Below, piece by piece: positions 43,150 through 53,556 of a stretch of 64,000 bases of DNA (position 1 is its first letter; each line of letters starts with the position of its first letter). The stretch is taken from the NCBI GenBank assembly GCA_030710605.1, contig CP092870.1, positions 16,344,684-16,408,683 on the forward strand. Direction: 5' to 3'. The notes beneath the pieces were generated by a model, which saw only the letters and a program-made list of their open reading frames with translations, was not told where the DNA came from and did no database searches. Made by a program: the position numbers and the translations under genes. The DNA comes from Cordylochernes scorpioides (taxonomy: Eukaryota; Arthropoda; Arachnida; Pseudoscorpiones; Chernetidae).

Positions 43150-45840
43150 AAGAGAGGTTAAAACAAATTTAGATCAAGTATGCTGATTTGTTCTCACCGA
43201 GGTTAGGCAGGACCAATTTGGCAAAACATCGGATTCATACAGAAAATGCAAAACCGATAAAGCACAAGCCTTATAGGGTAAGCTCTAAGGAACAAACCAT
43301 TATAAAAGATCAAATTGACGAGATGCTTGAAGAAGGAATAATTAGACCATCTTCAAGTCCCTGGTCCTTTCCCGTTATATTGGTCAAAAAACGAGATGGC
43401 AAATACAGATTTTGTGTAGATTACAGGAAATTAAATGAAGTAACAGTGAAGGATGTTTATCCAATCCCAAGAATTGATGATGTAATGGATACTCTCCAAG
43501 GATCCAAGTACTTCTCAGCAATATATCTCAAATCGGGATATTGGAAAGTCGAAATTGAAGGGAGAGACAAAGAGAAGACGGCTTTCACCACGGCATATGG
43601 GTTATATGAATTCAACGTAATGTCCTTCGGTCTATGCAACGCCCCTGCTACTTTTGAGAGGAACATGGACAATGTCCTTGGAAATCCGAGAGACGTGATT
43701 ATATACAGCTCGGACTTTCCTACCCACCTTAAAAGACTTGAAGCTGTCTTCAAATGCTTCAGCGAATCTAATTTAAAACTGAACGCCAAGAAATGCAGAT
43801 TTGCTTTTGAGGAATTTGAGATTCTTGGTCATAAAACTAACCAAGAAGGTATAAAACTGCCGAATATAATATCAATATCAAAGCCGTTAGGGATTTTCCT
43901 CAACCCAAGAAGATCAAAGAAGTGTAATCATTCCTAGGAGTGTGCTCATATTGTAGAAAATTCATTAAAAATTTATCATTAATCGCTGATCCTTTGACCA
44001 GCCTCATTAGAAAAAACGTGCAATTTATCTGGACAGGAAAACAGGAAGAAGCGTTCCAAAACCTTAAAAAAAGCCCTTATAATTCCGCCAATTTTGGGTC
44101 ACTTTGATCCAAATGCAGCCACCTGCATTCACACAGATGCCTCTAACATCGGCTTAGGCACAACACTAATTAAAGATATCGATGGCGAAGAGAAGGTAAT
44201 ATCATATTTGAGCCGAACCCTAAGTAAACCTGAGCAAAATTATTCAACCACCGAAAAGGAATGTTTAGCTGTGCTGTGGTCGATATCAAAATTACGACCC
44301 TACCTATATGGAATACACTTCAAGATAATAACAGACCATCACGCTTTATGCTGGCTCAAAAATCTAAAAGATCCGACAGGTAGACCTGCGAGATGGGCAC
44401 TGAAGATTCAGGAGTACGATTTTGACATAATACACAAATCGGGTAAAAAACATTTAGATGCTGATCGTTTATCTAGAGGACCCCTACCTGAAACGGATTA
44501 GGTCGAAGATTATGAACGACTATTTTTGAATCATATAATAAAGGAAGAGGATGACTTTATAGAAAATGCTATGAAAAGCCTTAAAGGAAGCAAGCGATCA
44601 ATTACCCAGAATTATAAAGAGGAAAATGGGTGTCTATATAAGAAAAACCCAAATCCTGAAGGCAGAGCATGGTTGTTGGTGGTCCCAAAGAAAAGAAGGA
44701 AAGAGATTATGATGGAATATCATAACCACATGCTGAGTGGCCATCTGGGTGTCGCCAGAACCACACATCGAATAAGGAAAAAATATTATTGGCTCGCAAT
44801 GCTAAAAGATGTTTCTGAATTTTTTAAGACCTGTCATCTTTGTCAAAGTAGAAAAGGTTCAAGTCAGTTGCTGCCTGAGCTACTACAACCTATTCCCCCA
44901 GCTAATTACCCTTTTGAAAGAATCGGAATTGACTTTGTTGGCCCCTTGCCATCAACTAAAAGAAGAAGGAAATGGATAATTGTGTTGACGGATTATTATG
45001 CCAAGTATGCTGAAACAAAGGCAGTATCAGAAGCAACAGTGAAAGAAGTCTCTACATTTTTAATCGAAAACATATTTTTTTTTACGTCACGGGGCTCCAA
45101 GATTTCTTATTAGTGACAGAGGTTTACAATTCACCAGCAATTTTATGAAGGAAATAATGAAAATGTGCAATGTTAAACACTGCTTCACAACGAGCTACCA
45201 CCCCCAGACTAATAGACTAACGGAACGGCTAAATAGAACTTTAATCAATATGATCAGCATGTATGTGAACACGGATCAGAAGAACTGGGAGGAAATCCTC
45301 CCCTTTATCACCCACGCGTATAATACCACGATTCAAGAAACCACAGGCTACTCTCCATTTTCCCTGTTATTTGGGAGGGAACCCATGTCCCTCTTAGACG
45401 ACAGTAATGTCTCGATAGACAGTAACATGGGCGATTACGACGAAAACATTGAAAATTACTTAGAAAAAATTGAAAGGACGAGAGAAGTAGTCGTTAACAA
45501 CACAGAGAAGACCAAAGAGAGAATGAAAAGAAATTATGACAACAAGACTAACAAGAATCTATGAACCGGGACATTTAGTTTGGACACCAGTTAGAAAAAT
45601 AGGAAAATTTGAAAAAACTACCGAGAAAATACTTTGGCCCATATCGAATATTGGAGAAGTTGTCTGACGTGAATTACTTGATAGAACCGAAGGATAACCC
45701 TGGCCAAAAATGGCCCTATTTTGAAAGAATTGATGAGGTCACTCACGAGGACGTGACGACCTCTGGAGAGGGGGAAGTGTTGCATCATGGTTAATGCGCC
45801 TATTTTTTGAATTGTTTATAATATTATTTTTCATATATAT
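43150..45840 (+). mobile_element. Decayed Ty3/gypsy element, 5' truncated
   Basis: Pol fragments in at least four frames: RT (43188-43937), RNase H (44094-44501), integrase zinc and core (44526-45113), integrase core end (45145-45564), C-terminus (45609-45794). A purine-rich tract (AGAGGGGGAAG) then TGTTGCATCATGG at 45778 probably marks the PPT and 3' LTR start, cut after 63 bases by a mariner. No 5' LTR found. Confidence 0.85.
43188..45794 (+). pseudogene. Ty3/gypsy pol pseudogene
   Basis: RT: SSPWSFPVILVKKRDGKYRF and CVDYRKLNEV are preserved, but the first catalytic Asp region reads FSAIYLKSGYW (Asp replaced by Tyr) and the YxDD box is deleted (NPRDVIIYSS). RNase [13 protein letters not shown]. 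Integrase: zinc ligands in YHNHMLSGHLG and CHLCQ; core D in IGIDFVGP, D in DRGLQF and E in RLTERLN, the last pair 35 residues apart. Frame changes near 43937, 44501, 45110 and 45564 rule out a functional polyprotein. Confidence 0.9.
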
Positions 45841-45841
45841 A

Positions 45842-47146
45842 CAAGGTATGTCCCATAAGTTCCCGGACTGGGTCCATAAAAAAAATAAATAAATAAAAAA
45901 TGTAAATGAATTTGACTGTTTATTATAGAAATAATATCTGGCTACACGGTGGTACCAATATCGAGGCGGTACGTGCACGCGCCCCAAAGTTATTCTAATT
46001 TATTTAAAGGTTACACATAGCGCTGCGGCGATTTTACGATGGAACGAAAATTGAAGCAGAGGATTTGCATAGAATTTTGTGTGAAACTTCAAATATCAGC
46101 AACCGAAACTTTTTAAATGCTTAATAAAGCATTCCCCAAAGAGAACAATTGTTTTTGAATGGCATTCTAGATTTAAAGCTGGCAGAATTTCCATTAAAGA
46201 TGATCTTCGTCAAGGACGCCCAAAAATTTCAAAGGACTGATGAAAATGTGCAAAAAATCACCGATTTGATAAAAGAAAATCCTCGAACCACTTTGCTGGA
46301 GCTAGAGCAAGACACAGGCATCTCTAAAACAACGATTGGAAGGATCGTAACCAAATCAAAAAGACTCCTGCAAAATTCATCCCAAGATTCCTCACTAATG
46401 AGCAAAAACTGTGTCGGCTTGCAACCTGTGAGGACATGTTGGAAATGACAAGAACGGATCCGGAATGGAAAGACAAGATAATCACAGGCTACGAGACATG
46501 GGTCTATGGCTATGATACTGAAACCAAGCATCAATCTGCCGAGTGGAGATGTCAGGGTGAGCTTAGACCCAAAAAATCCAGAATATTGAAATCCAGAAAC
46601 AAGGTGTTGCTGGTCGCTTTTTTTGGATAAAAAGGGCATTTTTCATCACGAGTATCTTCCTGCAGGCCAAACAGTTATCAAGGATATGTATTTGGGCATT
46701 CTTCGCCGTCTAAGGGAAGCGATTCGAAAAAAAAGGCCAGAAAAATGGACTAATGGTGGCTAGATCCTACACCATGACAATGCTCGCCCTCACACAGCGC
46801 ACTTGATGACTAGCTTTTTGGCGAAAAACGGGACACAAATCCTACTTCAACCACCCTATTTCCCAGACATCGCACCAAATGACTTTTTCCTGTTCCCCAA
46901 ACTTAAAGCAGTTCTAAAAGGAAGACATTTTGACACCAGGGATGACATAATAGAAAAATCGCCGTTAGCATTGAAGAGCATTCCAAAAGAGGCTTATAAA
47001 AACTGTTTCGACAATTGGGAGAAACGATGGCGCTGGTGCGTTGAAGCAAGGGGGGATTACTTTGAAAAGTTTTAATAAAAAAATTTAAAAAAAATCTCAC
47101 CTTTTTTTTTATGGACCCAGTCCGGGAACTTATGGGACATACCTTG
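45842..47146 (+). mobile_element. mariner transposon, complete ends
   Basis: About 43-bp inverted ends CAAGGTATGTCCCATAAGTT ... CCCGGACTGGGTCCATAAAA and reverse complement, flanked by TA (45840-45841, 47147-47148). 1305 bp, the standard mariner size. Inserted in the 3' LTR of the gypsy relic. Confidence 0.93.
46039..47075 (+). pseudogene. mariner transposase, frame-broken
   Basis: N-terminal MERKLKQRICIEFCVKLQIS, HTH (LLELEQDTGISKTTIGRIV), then the core: TGYETWVYGYDTETK, HHDNARPHTAHL and PPYFPDIAPNDFFLFPKLK. The second and third catalytic Asp are 34 residues apart (DD34D). The first catalytic Asp of the G-D-E-T-W motif is Tyr here, so the enzyme would be dead even without the several frameshifts and stops. 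Confidence 0.9.
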
Positions 47147-47148
47147 TA

Positions 47149-47179
<31 letters not shown>

Positions 47180-47265
47180 TAAACTTAAATTTTATATTTA
47201 TTTATTTTATAAAACAGATTATTATTATAAAATATGATGTATTATAAAATCATTTGTATTTTGAT

Positions 47266-47281
47266 ACACACACACACACAC
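47266..47281. repeat. (AC)8 microsatellite, left target flank
   Basis: Sixteen bases of AC immediately before the 5' end of the LINE. The matching tract lies at 52606-52628. Confidence 0.95.
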
Positions 47282-47460
47282 TCAGGCGTGCGGCCACGCT
47301 TTCGCGAGCTCCGCCGTTTTCGCCTTTTGAGTGCGTGTAAAGGGCGCTTAGTCTGGCAAGTGTGATATTGGCAGAAAGCCCAGGATGTGCTGAAAAAGTG
47401 TCTGAAAGGCCCAGCATCCTGCTACCAACAGGCGAGGAATTATCGCCAAAAGACATAAAC

Positions 47461-49005
47461 ATGAAGAAAATAATTGAAATTTCTTCTGAAAATCAAAAGT
47501 ATGCAAATTCGCCGGCAGGCGACTTGCATGTAAATCCGGCCGCCGCGCGTGGTGACGTCACGGCTCCGAAGACTGCTGCTACGACCAGCGCAACTCTAGC
47601 CAGCCCGGCCTCGCTCAACTGGGCCGACAGCGAGATGGCGGAGGCGGACGCTGACGAAGGCTACACCGTCGTGAAGAGAAAGAAAAGGCGCCTTGTTTCA
47701 CCGTCACCTGACCACGCCGCTAAGCAGCCAAGCAGGCCTGCTGAGAAGCGCGGCTCCCAGCAGCAGAAGCGACCTACAGGGCCGAGGTCAATGCCGCCCC
47801 AGGAAATCAAGGCGACGCGCGCCAACATCGCCGACGCCAAGGCGAGGCAGAACTCTACCAACCACGAGAACTACATCTTCGTGGAGCTGTGCCCTGACAT
47901 CCCGGACTACTACTACCTCCAGGCAATAGGCAACCTGGTCGGAGGGCCAAGGAAAATAACCCAATTCAACAGGATGAACGGCCACTACGTCGTGGGCCTC
48001 GCGGGCAAGGACCTTGCGAGCCGTCTGGTGGAGGTGGGCCTGGACATCGAGGGCACCCACCTGAAGGTCTTCCCCTACCGAAAAAGGGCAGAGCGCATCA
48101 TCATCGCTAATCTGCCCGGCTTTGTCGAGGACAGCGCCATCGTGGAGCCCCTGCGCAACTTCGGCACCGTGACCTCCATCGCCCCCATCATGATCAAGAT
48201 GGGGGAATACACCTTCAACGACGGCCGCCGGGAGGCGTTCATCCTGCTCCGCGAGGGCGTGAGGCTGGAGTCGCTGCCCACCCGTCTGACCATTAAGTCC
48301 AAGGGAGACACCCTGTCAGCCTTCCTCTCCTTTGGCATCAAGTGTTCCAAGTGCGGCAAGCACGGCCACCGCAGAGCCAACTGCCCAGCGCTCGCCAGGC
48401 AAGGGAACGGCAGCCCCAGGCAAGCAGCGTCTCCCACCGACGCAAGGCCTCGCCCCCCTCCTCCTCCTCCTCAGCAACCAAGGAAGCCGGCACCTGCGCC
48501 CGCAACACCGGCGTCCCCTGTCCAACCGGCGAAGTCTTCAACTGAGGCTCCAGTGACCCCCTCGGCACACCATCCTGCCGAACCGAGGGATCTTGCCCAG
48601 CCCGCCCCTGTCGCCCTCCCTGCTCCTCTGACTGCCCCGCGGCCCCCCGAGCCCGAGACCTTTCCGCTCGACATTGAGATGTCGGAGGAGGAGCTAACCT
48701 CAACTCCCTCCGCGTCTCCCAGGGGAAAACCCGCATTCGTCCAGCTGCAGGAGCACCTCAAGCAGTTCCCCAACCTCTCCATCGACTGGGACGGGCTGCC
48801 CGGTATAGACCGCGAGGACGCACAGCGGCTACTCACCTCTAAAGGAAAAATGGAGAAGCGAGCGCCCTCGCTGTCAAAAGCACAGGTCGCCGCCCTCGAC
48901 CAGGTGGCCGAAACCATCAAGGCCTCGATCCCAGACTCCAACCACACCATCCGCAAGACCCTCCAGAAGACCAAGGGGGCGATGCATAAGGGACGGCAAC
49001 AATGA
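47461..49005 (+). CDS. LINE ORF1 (gag-like, CCHC zinc knuckle)
   Basis: Start taken at the first ATG (MKKIIEISSENQ); an upstream GTG frame extends to 47362. About 514 residues: acidic/Ser-rich N-terminus, a Lys/Arg patch (TVVKRKKRRL), a central globular region (ENYIFVELCPDIPDYYYLQA ... LPGFVEDSAIVEPLRNFGTV) of the type found in Tx1/R1 ORF1 proteins, one CCHC knuckle (CSKCGKHGHRRANC, C-x2-C-x4-H-x4-C), a long Pro/Ala-rich linker and a C-terminal conserved-looking block. Known role: RNA-binding chaperone of the LINE RNP. The stop overlaps the ORF2 start (ATGA at 49002-49005). Confidence 0.88.
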   Translation: MKKIIEISSENQKYANSPAGDLHVNPAAARGDVTAPKTAATTSATLASPASLNWADSEMAEADADEGYTVVKRKKRRLVSPSPDHAAKQPSRPAEKRGSQQQKRPTGPRSMPPQEIKATRANIADAKARQNSTNHENYIFVELCPDIPDYYYLQAIGNLVGGPRKITQFNRMNGHYVVGLAGKDLASRLVEVGLDIEGTHLKVFPYRKRAERIIIANLPGFVEDSAIVEPLRNFGTVTSIAPIMIKMGEYTFNDGRREAFILLREGVRLESLPTRLTIKSKGDTLSAFLSFGIKCSKCGKHGHRRANCPALARQGNGSPRQAASPTDARPRPPPPPPQQPRKPAPAPATPASPVQPAKSSTEAPVTPSAHHPAEPRDLAQPAPVALPAPLTAPRPPEPETFPLDIEMSEEELTSTPSASPRGKPAFVQLQEHLKQFPNLSIDWDGLPGIDREDAQRLLTSKGKMEKRAPSLSKAQVAALDQVAETIKASIPDSNHTIRKTLQKTKGAMHKGRQQ

Positions 49006-52000
49006 GCTACCGTCTCGCCAGCATCAACGCGCGAGGGCTCGCCACTCGGGGGAGGAGCCTTGCCCTTTGTCATCTCCTCAGACAACATCACGTGGACATC
49101 GCGTTTGTCCAGGAGACAAACGCCTTTCATCTCGGCAGCGGCCAAGACCTCTGCCTCGGCTACAGCGCTGTTATATTGGCCCATCCCGTAGCCATCTCGG
49201 GATCCGGACTCGCCTGCGTCTTCGGACCAGGCGTCGCCGTGCTACAACAGCGTATCCTGTGGCCGGGCCACATCGCCTTGGCAACAATAGATGTCCGCGG
49301 CGAGGAGATGACGGCCATCGCCGTTCATCTGGCGCATGAACCCCGGGAGAGAAACCGGCAACTGGAGCTCCTGGCGGCGACAGCGGCACAGGAAGAGGAG
49401 GGGGCCTGCTGGATCATCGGCGACTTTAACATCAGGGATCGGGGCCCCTCATCATCATCATCATCATCGGATGCCCTCGCCGCTCTTCTGGACCTGGCCG
49501 CGCTGGTCGACGTGGCCACCCAGTTCGACGCCGCCCACCTGCCCACCAGAGTCTCCATGCACGGCGACCAAGTAGAATCCAACCGCCTGGACCGGATCTT
49601 CGTCCCTGCTGGAGTCCTGGATCGCGTGTCCATCTACGCGACCAGCCACTACCACCTCTCGGACCACCGCCTCGTGCTGCTCCAGGTGGGCCCGCCCACC
49701 ACCGCCGTCTCCTCCCCCACCCAGCCTCGCTTGGCCGCGATGCTCCGCTCGGGCCTTGCTCTCGAACATCTGGCTGGCTACATCCGGGAGTTGGAGGAAG
49801 ACACAGCGCACGATGACGACGACGGGACCTTCTGGGATAGGTGGACCTCCATCAAGGCGGGGCTGCTGGCGGAGGCCAGATCCCTGCACGACCCACGCCA
49901 CGCTGCCAACGACAGCTACGTCTACAGGGCGAGACGTTACATCGCGGCGCAGCTCGAGGCCTCCTCCATCCGGGCCGACTACCCAACGCTGCCGGACCTA
50001 GCACGCGCCATCCGCCTCCGACGCCCGGTCAGCGTCATCAGGGACGAGCAGGATAACATCATCGAGGGCCCCGAGCTTCGGCGGAGGGCGTTCGCGACCT
50101 TCCAGCCCCGCTTCGCCCGTCCCACCAGCGATACAGCTGCGGGAGCTGCCTTCATCGCCAGCAGCGCGTCCACCACCACCCGCGAGCTGAGTGAGGAGGA
50201 CCCGCTCCACCGGCCGGACATCAGCCCCAGCGAGATCGCCAACGCTATCGAGCACCTCCCTCGCGGAAAGGCCCCCGGCTGGGATGGCTTGCCGTGCGAG
50301 CTCCTCGTCGCCTTCAGCGAGGACTTCTTCGCGGAAGCTCTAGCCCGGGTGTTCGCGGCATCACGGCTCCGCGGTGCCCTGCCTCCGTCGACGCGGCGCA
50401 GCTCCATCTGCCTCGTGCCCAAGGCCCGCGGAGGTCGCGGCCTTGACTGCTACAGGCCCGTCGCGCTGCCCTCGGCCGACTACAGGGTCCTGGCCGCCAT
50501 CCTTCACCGGCGACTCAAGCCCCACCTGCGGACCCTTGTGCCGGAATGCCAGACTTACGCCGTCCCCGGGAGGTCCCCGTCATGGAACATCGCCATGGTG
50601 ACGGACGCCGTCGAGGAGGCCAACGCCCTGGGCTCGCCGCTGGCCGTCATGGGCGTAGACCTGGAGTCCGCCTTTGACTCACTAGACCGCGGCTTCTTGG
50701 AGTCCCTGCTAACGTCCCTCCGCCTCCCGCCGGCCTTCAGGGCCTGGATTAACATCCTCTACGCCGGGGCGGACGCCACCATCCGGGCCGGAGGCTTCTA
50801 CACCACCGCCTTCCCCCTCCTCAACGGCCTAAGACAGGGTTGCGCCGTGAGTGCCGCACTCTTCAGCATCGCCACGGGGCCGCTACTACGTCGCCTGGAG
50901 TTGACCCTCGGCGTGGGCAATGTCACCGCCTACGCCGACGACATCGTCCTCCTGTTCCATCGCGACGAAGACTTCGAGCGGGTGGCGACTGTCTTCGAAG
51001 ACTATAAGCAGGCCTCCGGAGTTGGCGTGAACCTCCGGAAGAGCGCTGGCCTCTGGTGCGGCGCCTGGCGCAACCGCGGCGACTCCCCTCTCGGCGCCTC
51101 CTGGTCGACCACCTCCATCAGGGTCCTCGGGCTCGACATCGCCCCCAGGAGCACCGTCGCCCACCGGGAGCAGCATCTCCTGGCCCTCCTGGAGAATGCA
51201 TGCCGCAAATGGACGCCCTTCACCCGCGGCCTCTCCCTCGTCGGGCGAGCAAGAGCGGCGAACACGCTGGTGGGCTCTGTCATCCAGCACCACCTGCATG
51301 GCTACCTACCATCACCCCCAACCATCGCCAAGCTGCAGGCCCGACTGGCGAGATTCGTCTGGGGACAGGACCACACGGCGTGGCTTCCCGCCGATGTCAT
51401 GGCGAGGCCAGTTGCCATCGGAGGCCTCGGCCTCCTCGACCTCGCGACCCAGCTCCAGCTCGCCTGCCTCAAGGGGGTGCAGGTCGCGCTCCGCGGGGGC
51501 AGAAATGCCTTCAGCTGGCTGGTAGAAAGCGGTGAGGCCTGGATCCACCCTCCACCGGACGGCACCCGTCTCCAGCCCCGCCGTCTCCGGCTGCTGAAGC
51601 TGTGGGAGGAGGCCTCCAACATCCTGGGCCTCAACCATCGGGCGGTCCCCACGGCTCAGCTACTGGACCTCAACATCATCGGCGGCTGCCGGTTCCTCCG
51701 CCCTCCCGACCTCCTGGCCCCTGCCCGCTGGCGCGGAGCCCGAGTCCGGGACCTTCTTGCGGAGGGCCACCTCACCGCCCGACCTACGCGCTCGGCCCTG
51801 GCTGACGCCGCGGCCCTGGGCGCCTTCTGTCGGAGGCTGACCTCCGAGAACGCCGTGGGCTTCGGGGCGGAGTCTGCACCCTCATCTAGCTCTTTAGCTG
51901 CGGCCGTGGTGCTGCGAGGGACGGCTACGCCGTTCCTCAACTGCCTCACGACCCGCTCGGCCCGACGGGCCCTGGATCGCCCGCGCCTCGCCGCCACGCC

Positions 52001-52478
52001 CATCTCAAGGTTCACCTCGAGATGGTTGCCCACCATCGGTCCACTTCCATCTAGGATCGACTGGGCCTCGCTGCGGCGCTGCGCCTACTCGGGCCACGAG
52101 GCCGACGCGGCCCTCAAGTTGGCCCTCCACGCCCTGCCCCATCCGGCCCATCCTGCCTCGGTCGGCCCCTCCTGTCCTGCCTGCGGGTCCATCGACCGCT
52201 CCCTCGGCCACCGTTACTGGTGCTGCCGTTCCATCAGGCCTCTCATCAGAGAGGCCTTCAACATCATAGGGCGGCCCCCTGACCTGCAGGCTTGGATCTT
52301 CGGCGGGTCCGGCCTTGAGGACGACGCCCTTTCCATCTTGGCGTCGGCAAAGTTGCGAATTTATCGCTACTTTGTACAGGTTGGGCTCGGAGAAGCAGTG
52401 GAAGACCCGCTCATCGCCTGGTCCAGGACCCTCCAGCGCCGAGGTTTTCTTCCTCCATCTCCCATCACCATCTTGTAA
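49002..52478 (+). CDS. LINE ORF2 (APE endonuclease + reverse transcriptase)
   Basis: 1158 codons, intact. Residues 1-225: apurinic-type endonuclease with N9 (INARGL), E38 (QETN), D141/N143 (IGDFN), D197 (NRLDRIF) and S220-D221-H222. A TCA microsatellite encodes Ser 150-156. Residues about 410-720: RT with GKAPGWDGLP, YRPVAL, VPGRS (521-525), D553 (MGVDLESAFD), RQGCAVS (611) and YADD at 644-647. C-terminal zinc-like CPACGSIDRSLGHRYWCC near residue 1060. All catalytic residues are present. Function: nicks the target and copies the LINE RNA by target-primed reverse transcription. Confidence 0.93.
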   Translation: MSYRLASINARGLATRGRSLALCHLLRQHHVDIAFVQETNAFHLGSGQDLCLGYSAVILAHPVAISGSGLACVFGPGVAVLQQRILWPGHIALATIDVRGEEMTAIAVHLAHEPRERNRQLELLAATAAQEEEGACWIIGDFNIRDRGPSSSSSSSDALAALLDLAALVDVATQFDAAHLPTRVSMHGDQVESNRLDRIFVPAGVLDRVSIYATSHYHLSDHRLVLLQVGPPTTAVSSPTQPRLAAMLRSGLALEHLAGYIRELEEDTAHDDDDGTFWDRWTSIKAGLLAEARSLHDPRHAANDSYVYRARRYIAAQLEASSIRADYPTLPDLARAIRLRRPVSVIRDEQDNIIEGPELRRRAFATFQPRFARPTSDTAAGAAFIASSASTTTRELSEEDPLHRPDISPSEIANAIEHLPRGKAPGWDGLPCELLVAFSEDFFAEALARVFAASRLRGALPPSTRRSSICLVPKARGGRGLDCYRPVALPSADYRVLAAILHRRLKPHLRTLVPECQTYAVPGRSPSWNIAMVTDAVEEANALGSPLAVMGVDLESAFDSLDRGFLESLLTSLRLPPAFRAWINILYAGADATIRAGGFYTTAFPLLNGLRQGCAVSAALFSIATGPLLRRLELTLGVGNVTAYADDIVLLFHRDEDFERVATVFEDYKQASGVGVNLRKSAGLWCGAWRNRGDSPLGASWSTTSIRVLGLDIAPRSTVAHREQHLLALLENACRKWTPFTRGLSLVGRARAANTLVGSVIQHHLHGYLPSPPTIAKLQARLARFVWGQDHTAWLPADVMARPVAIGGLGLLDLATQLQLACLKGVQVALRGGRNAFSWLVESGEAWIHPPPDGTRLQPRRLRLLKLWEEASNILGLNHRAVPTAQLLDLNIIGGCRFLRPPDLLAPARWRGARVRDLLAEGHLTARPTRSALADAAALGAFCRRLTSENAVGFGAESAPSSSSLAAAVVLRGTATPFLNCLTTRSARRALDRPRLAATPISRFTSRWLPTIGPLPSRIDWASLRRCAYSGHEADAALKLALHALPHPAHPASVGPSCPACGSIDRSLGHRYWCCRSIRPLIREAFNIIGRPPDLQAWIFGGSGLEDDALSILASAKLRIYRYFVQVGLGEAVEDPLIAWSRTLQRRGFLPPSPITIL

Positions 52479-52605
52479 AATTTGTTTCATATATGTATAT
52501 ATTTTCTCTTCTCTTCTCTCTTCTTATTTTCTTTTTCTCTCCCTATGATTGAAAATATGTAATATTGTCTAAGATGACAATAATTTTTTTTTAATTGTCA
52601 ATTGT

Positions 52606-52628
52606 CACACACACACACACACACACAC
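52606..52628. repeat. (CA)n microsatellite, right target flank
   Basis: 23 bases of CA directly after the LINE 3' UTR, then unique DNA (TAAATACCCCACC). Confidence 0.95.
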
Positions 52629-53254
52629 TAAATACCCCACCTGCTTTAAACTTTGATGTAATAAAGAAAGAGATATTCCAGGTGCTATCTAAAATACAGT
52701 TGCCTTATTATTGACTTGTCTAAACTTGTAGAATGGTCGAAACACGCTCTAAAAAGTTACAGAACATGTCTGAGCAGAAGATAAAGGTTGATGAACCTAC
52801 CAGACCACAACCCGGTGCAACAATATGGACCAATCGAATGTTTACGTAAGCCAGCCTCCCATGACGGTGCAACAATATGGTTGAATTTTGTGAAGAACGG
52901 AATATTACTTCCCCCAAGAGAAAATTATTTAATTGAAATAAATAATACAAAAACATTAAAGAACATTTTTTAAAAGCTGAAGAACAAGATAATGATAATA
53001 TTTCATTATATCTTTTAAATTGAAGAGACGCTCCCTTTAATAATATGCCATCAGTTTATTATACTAGGAGAATTCTGGGATTCCTAGAAAATCTACTCAA
53101 TATAATTACACACTCATATAAATGATGAACAGGATCACCCTGTAATTAAAAAGGCATATATTGGATCATAATATGACTTTTCAATTAAAGATCTATTTAT
53201 GGATTACTCTATTAAGAACATATAATGTGTTGTGATATATAGTGGCAGAGATAC
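52629..53254. other. Intron DNA without recognised gene
   Basis: About 0.6 kb between LINE and MDM1-like exon. A short direct repeat GGTGCAACAATATGG occurs at 52814 and 52865. No coding support. Confidence 0.4.
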
Positions 53255-53427
53255 CTGGGGGAGGAGGCGAGGGACAGCACCAAGTGTTCACGCCGCCACA
53301 GGTCCAGCGGGTTGAAGTCTCCCTGGTCCCCGCCGAGGACTGGACTTCCCTGAGACCGCCACCGGTTCTGGTCGGCCTTCTGGAGCCGCTCTACCACCTC
53401 GTTGTACCAGGGCGGGCCGCTCTGAAA
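53255..53427 (-). CDS. MDM1: MDM1-like gene, WYNEVVE exon
   Basis: 173 bp: starts in phase 0 (FQSGPPWYNEVVERLQKADQ ... GDFNPLDLWRREHLVLSLAS) and ends two bases into a codon. W-Y-x-E-V-(V/I)-E-(L/R) followed by a basic helix and a later R-E-H-L is the conserved block that follows the (S/T)EY-x-A-K-F repeat in MDM1. Acceptor ACGGGCAG, donor GTATCT. Flanked by the LINE and by the intact gypsy element. Confidence 0.8.
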
Positions 53428-53556
53428 CTGCCCGTGTTGGTCTCACCTCAATTTGTCGCAGCTCAGATAGAACATTTTCGCATTGTTGGGAGAGAAACGC
53501 TAAAAAACAATGGCTTTAGTTTTGATTCCACATTTCTCTGTATCAGAGATACATAT

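Larger units (their letters stand above)
47282..52605 (+). mobile_element. Tx1-like non-LTR retrotransposon in AC repeat
   Basis: About 5.3 kb, GC-rich (far above flanks), two ORFs with 5' UTR 47282-47460 and 3' UTR 52479-52605. Bordered by (AC)n on the left and (CA)n on the right, with no A tail. The ORF2 RT carries a V-P-G-R-S and R-Q-G-C layout of the Tx1/L1 type. The AC tracts imply sequence-specific insertion into a microsatellite, as known for some Tx1- and R1-clade families. Both ORFs are open, so it is recent. Confidence 0.85.

Noticed and set aside
49171-52490. Large antisense ORFs opposite the LINE
   Set aside because: Shadow frames caused by high GC and strong codon bias of ORF1/ORF2; no motifs.
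47266-52628. Assigning the LINE to the R1 clade (Waldo-like) because of the AC target
   Set aside because: RT has RQGC and VPGRS blocks of Tx1/L1 type, and ORF1 shows one CCHC knuckle where R1-type ORF1 usually has three; target choice alone is not decisive.
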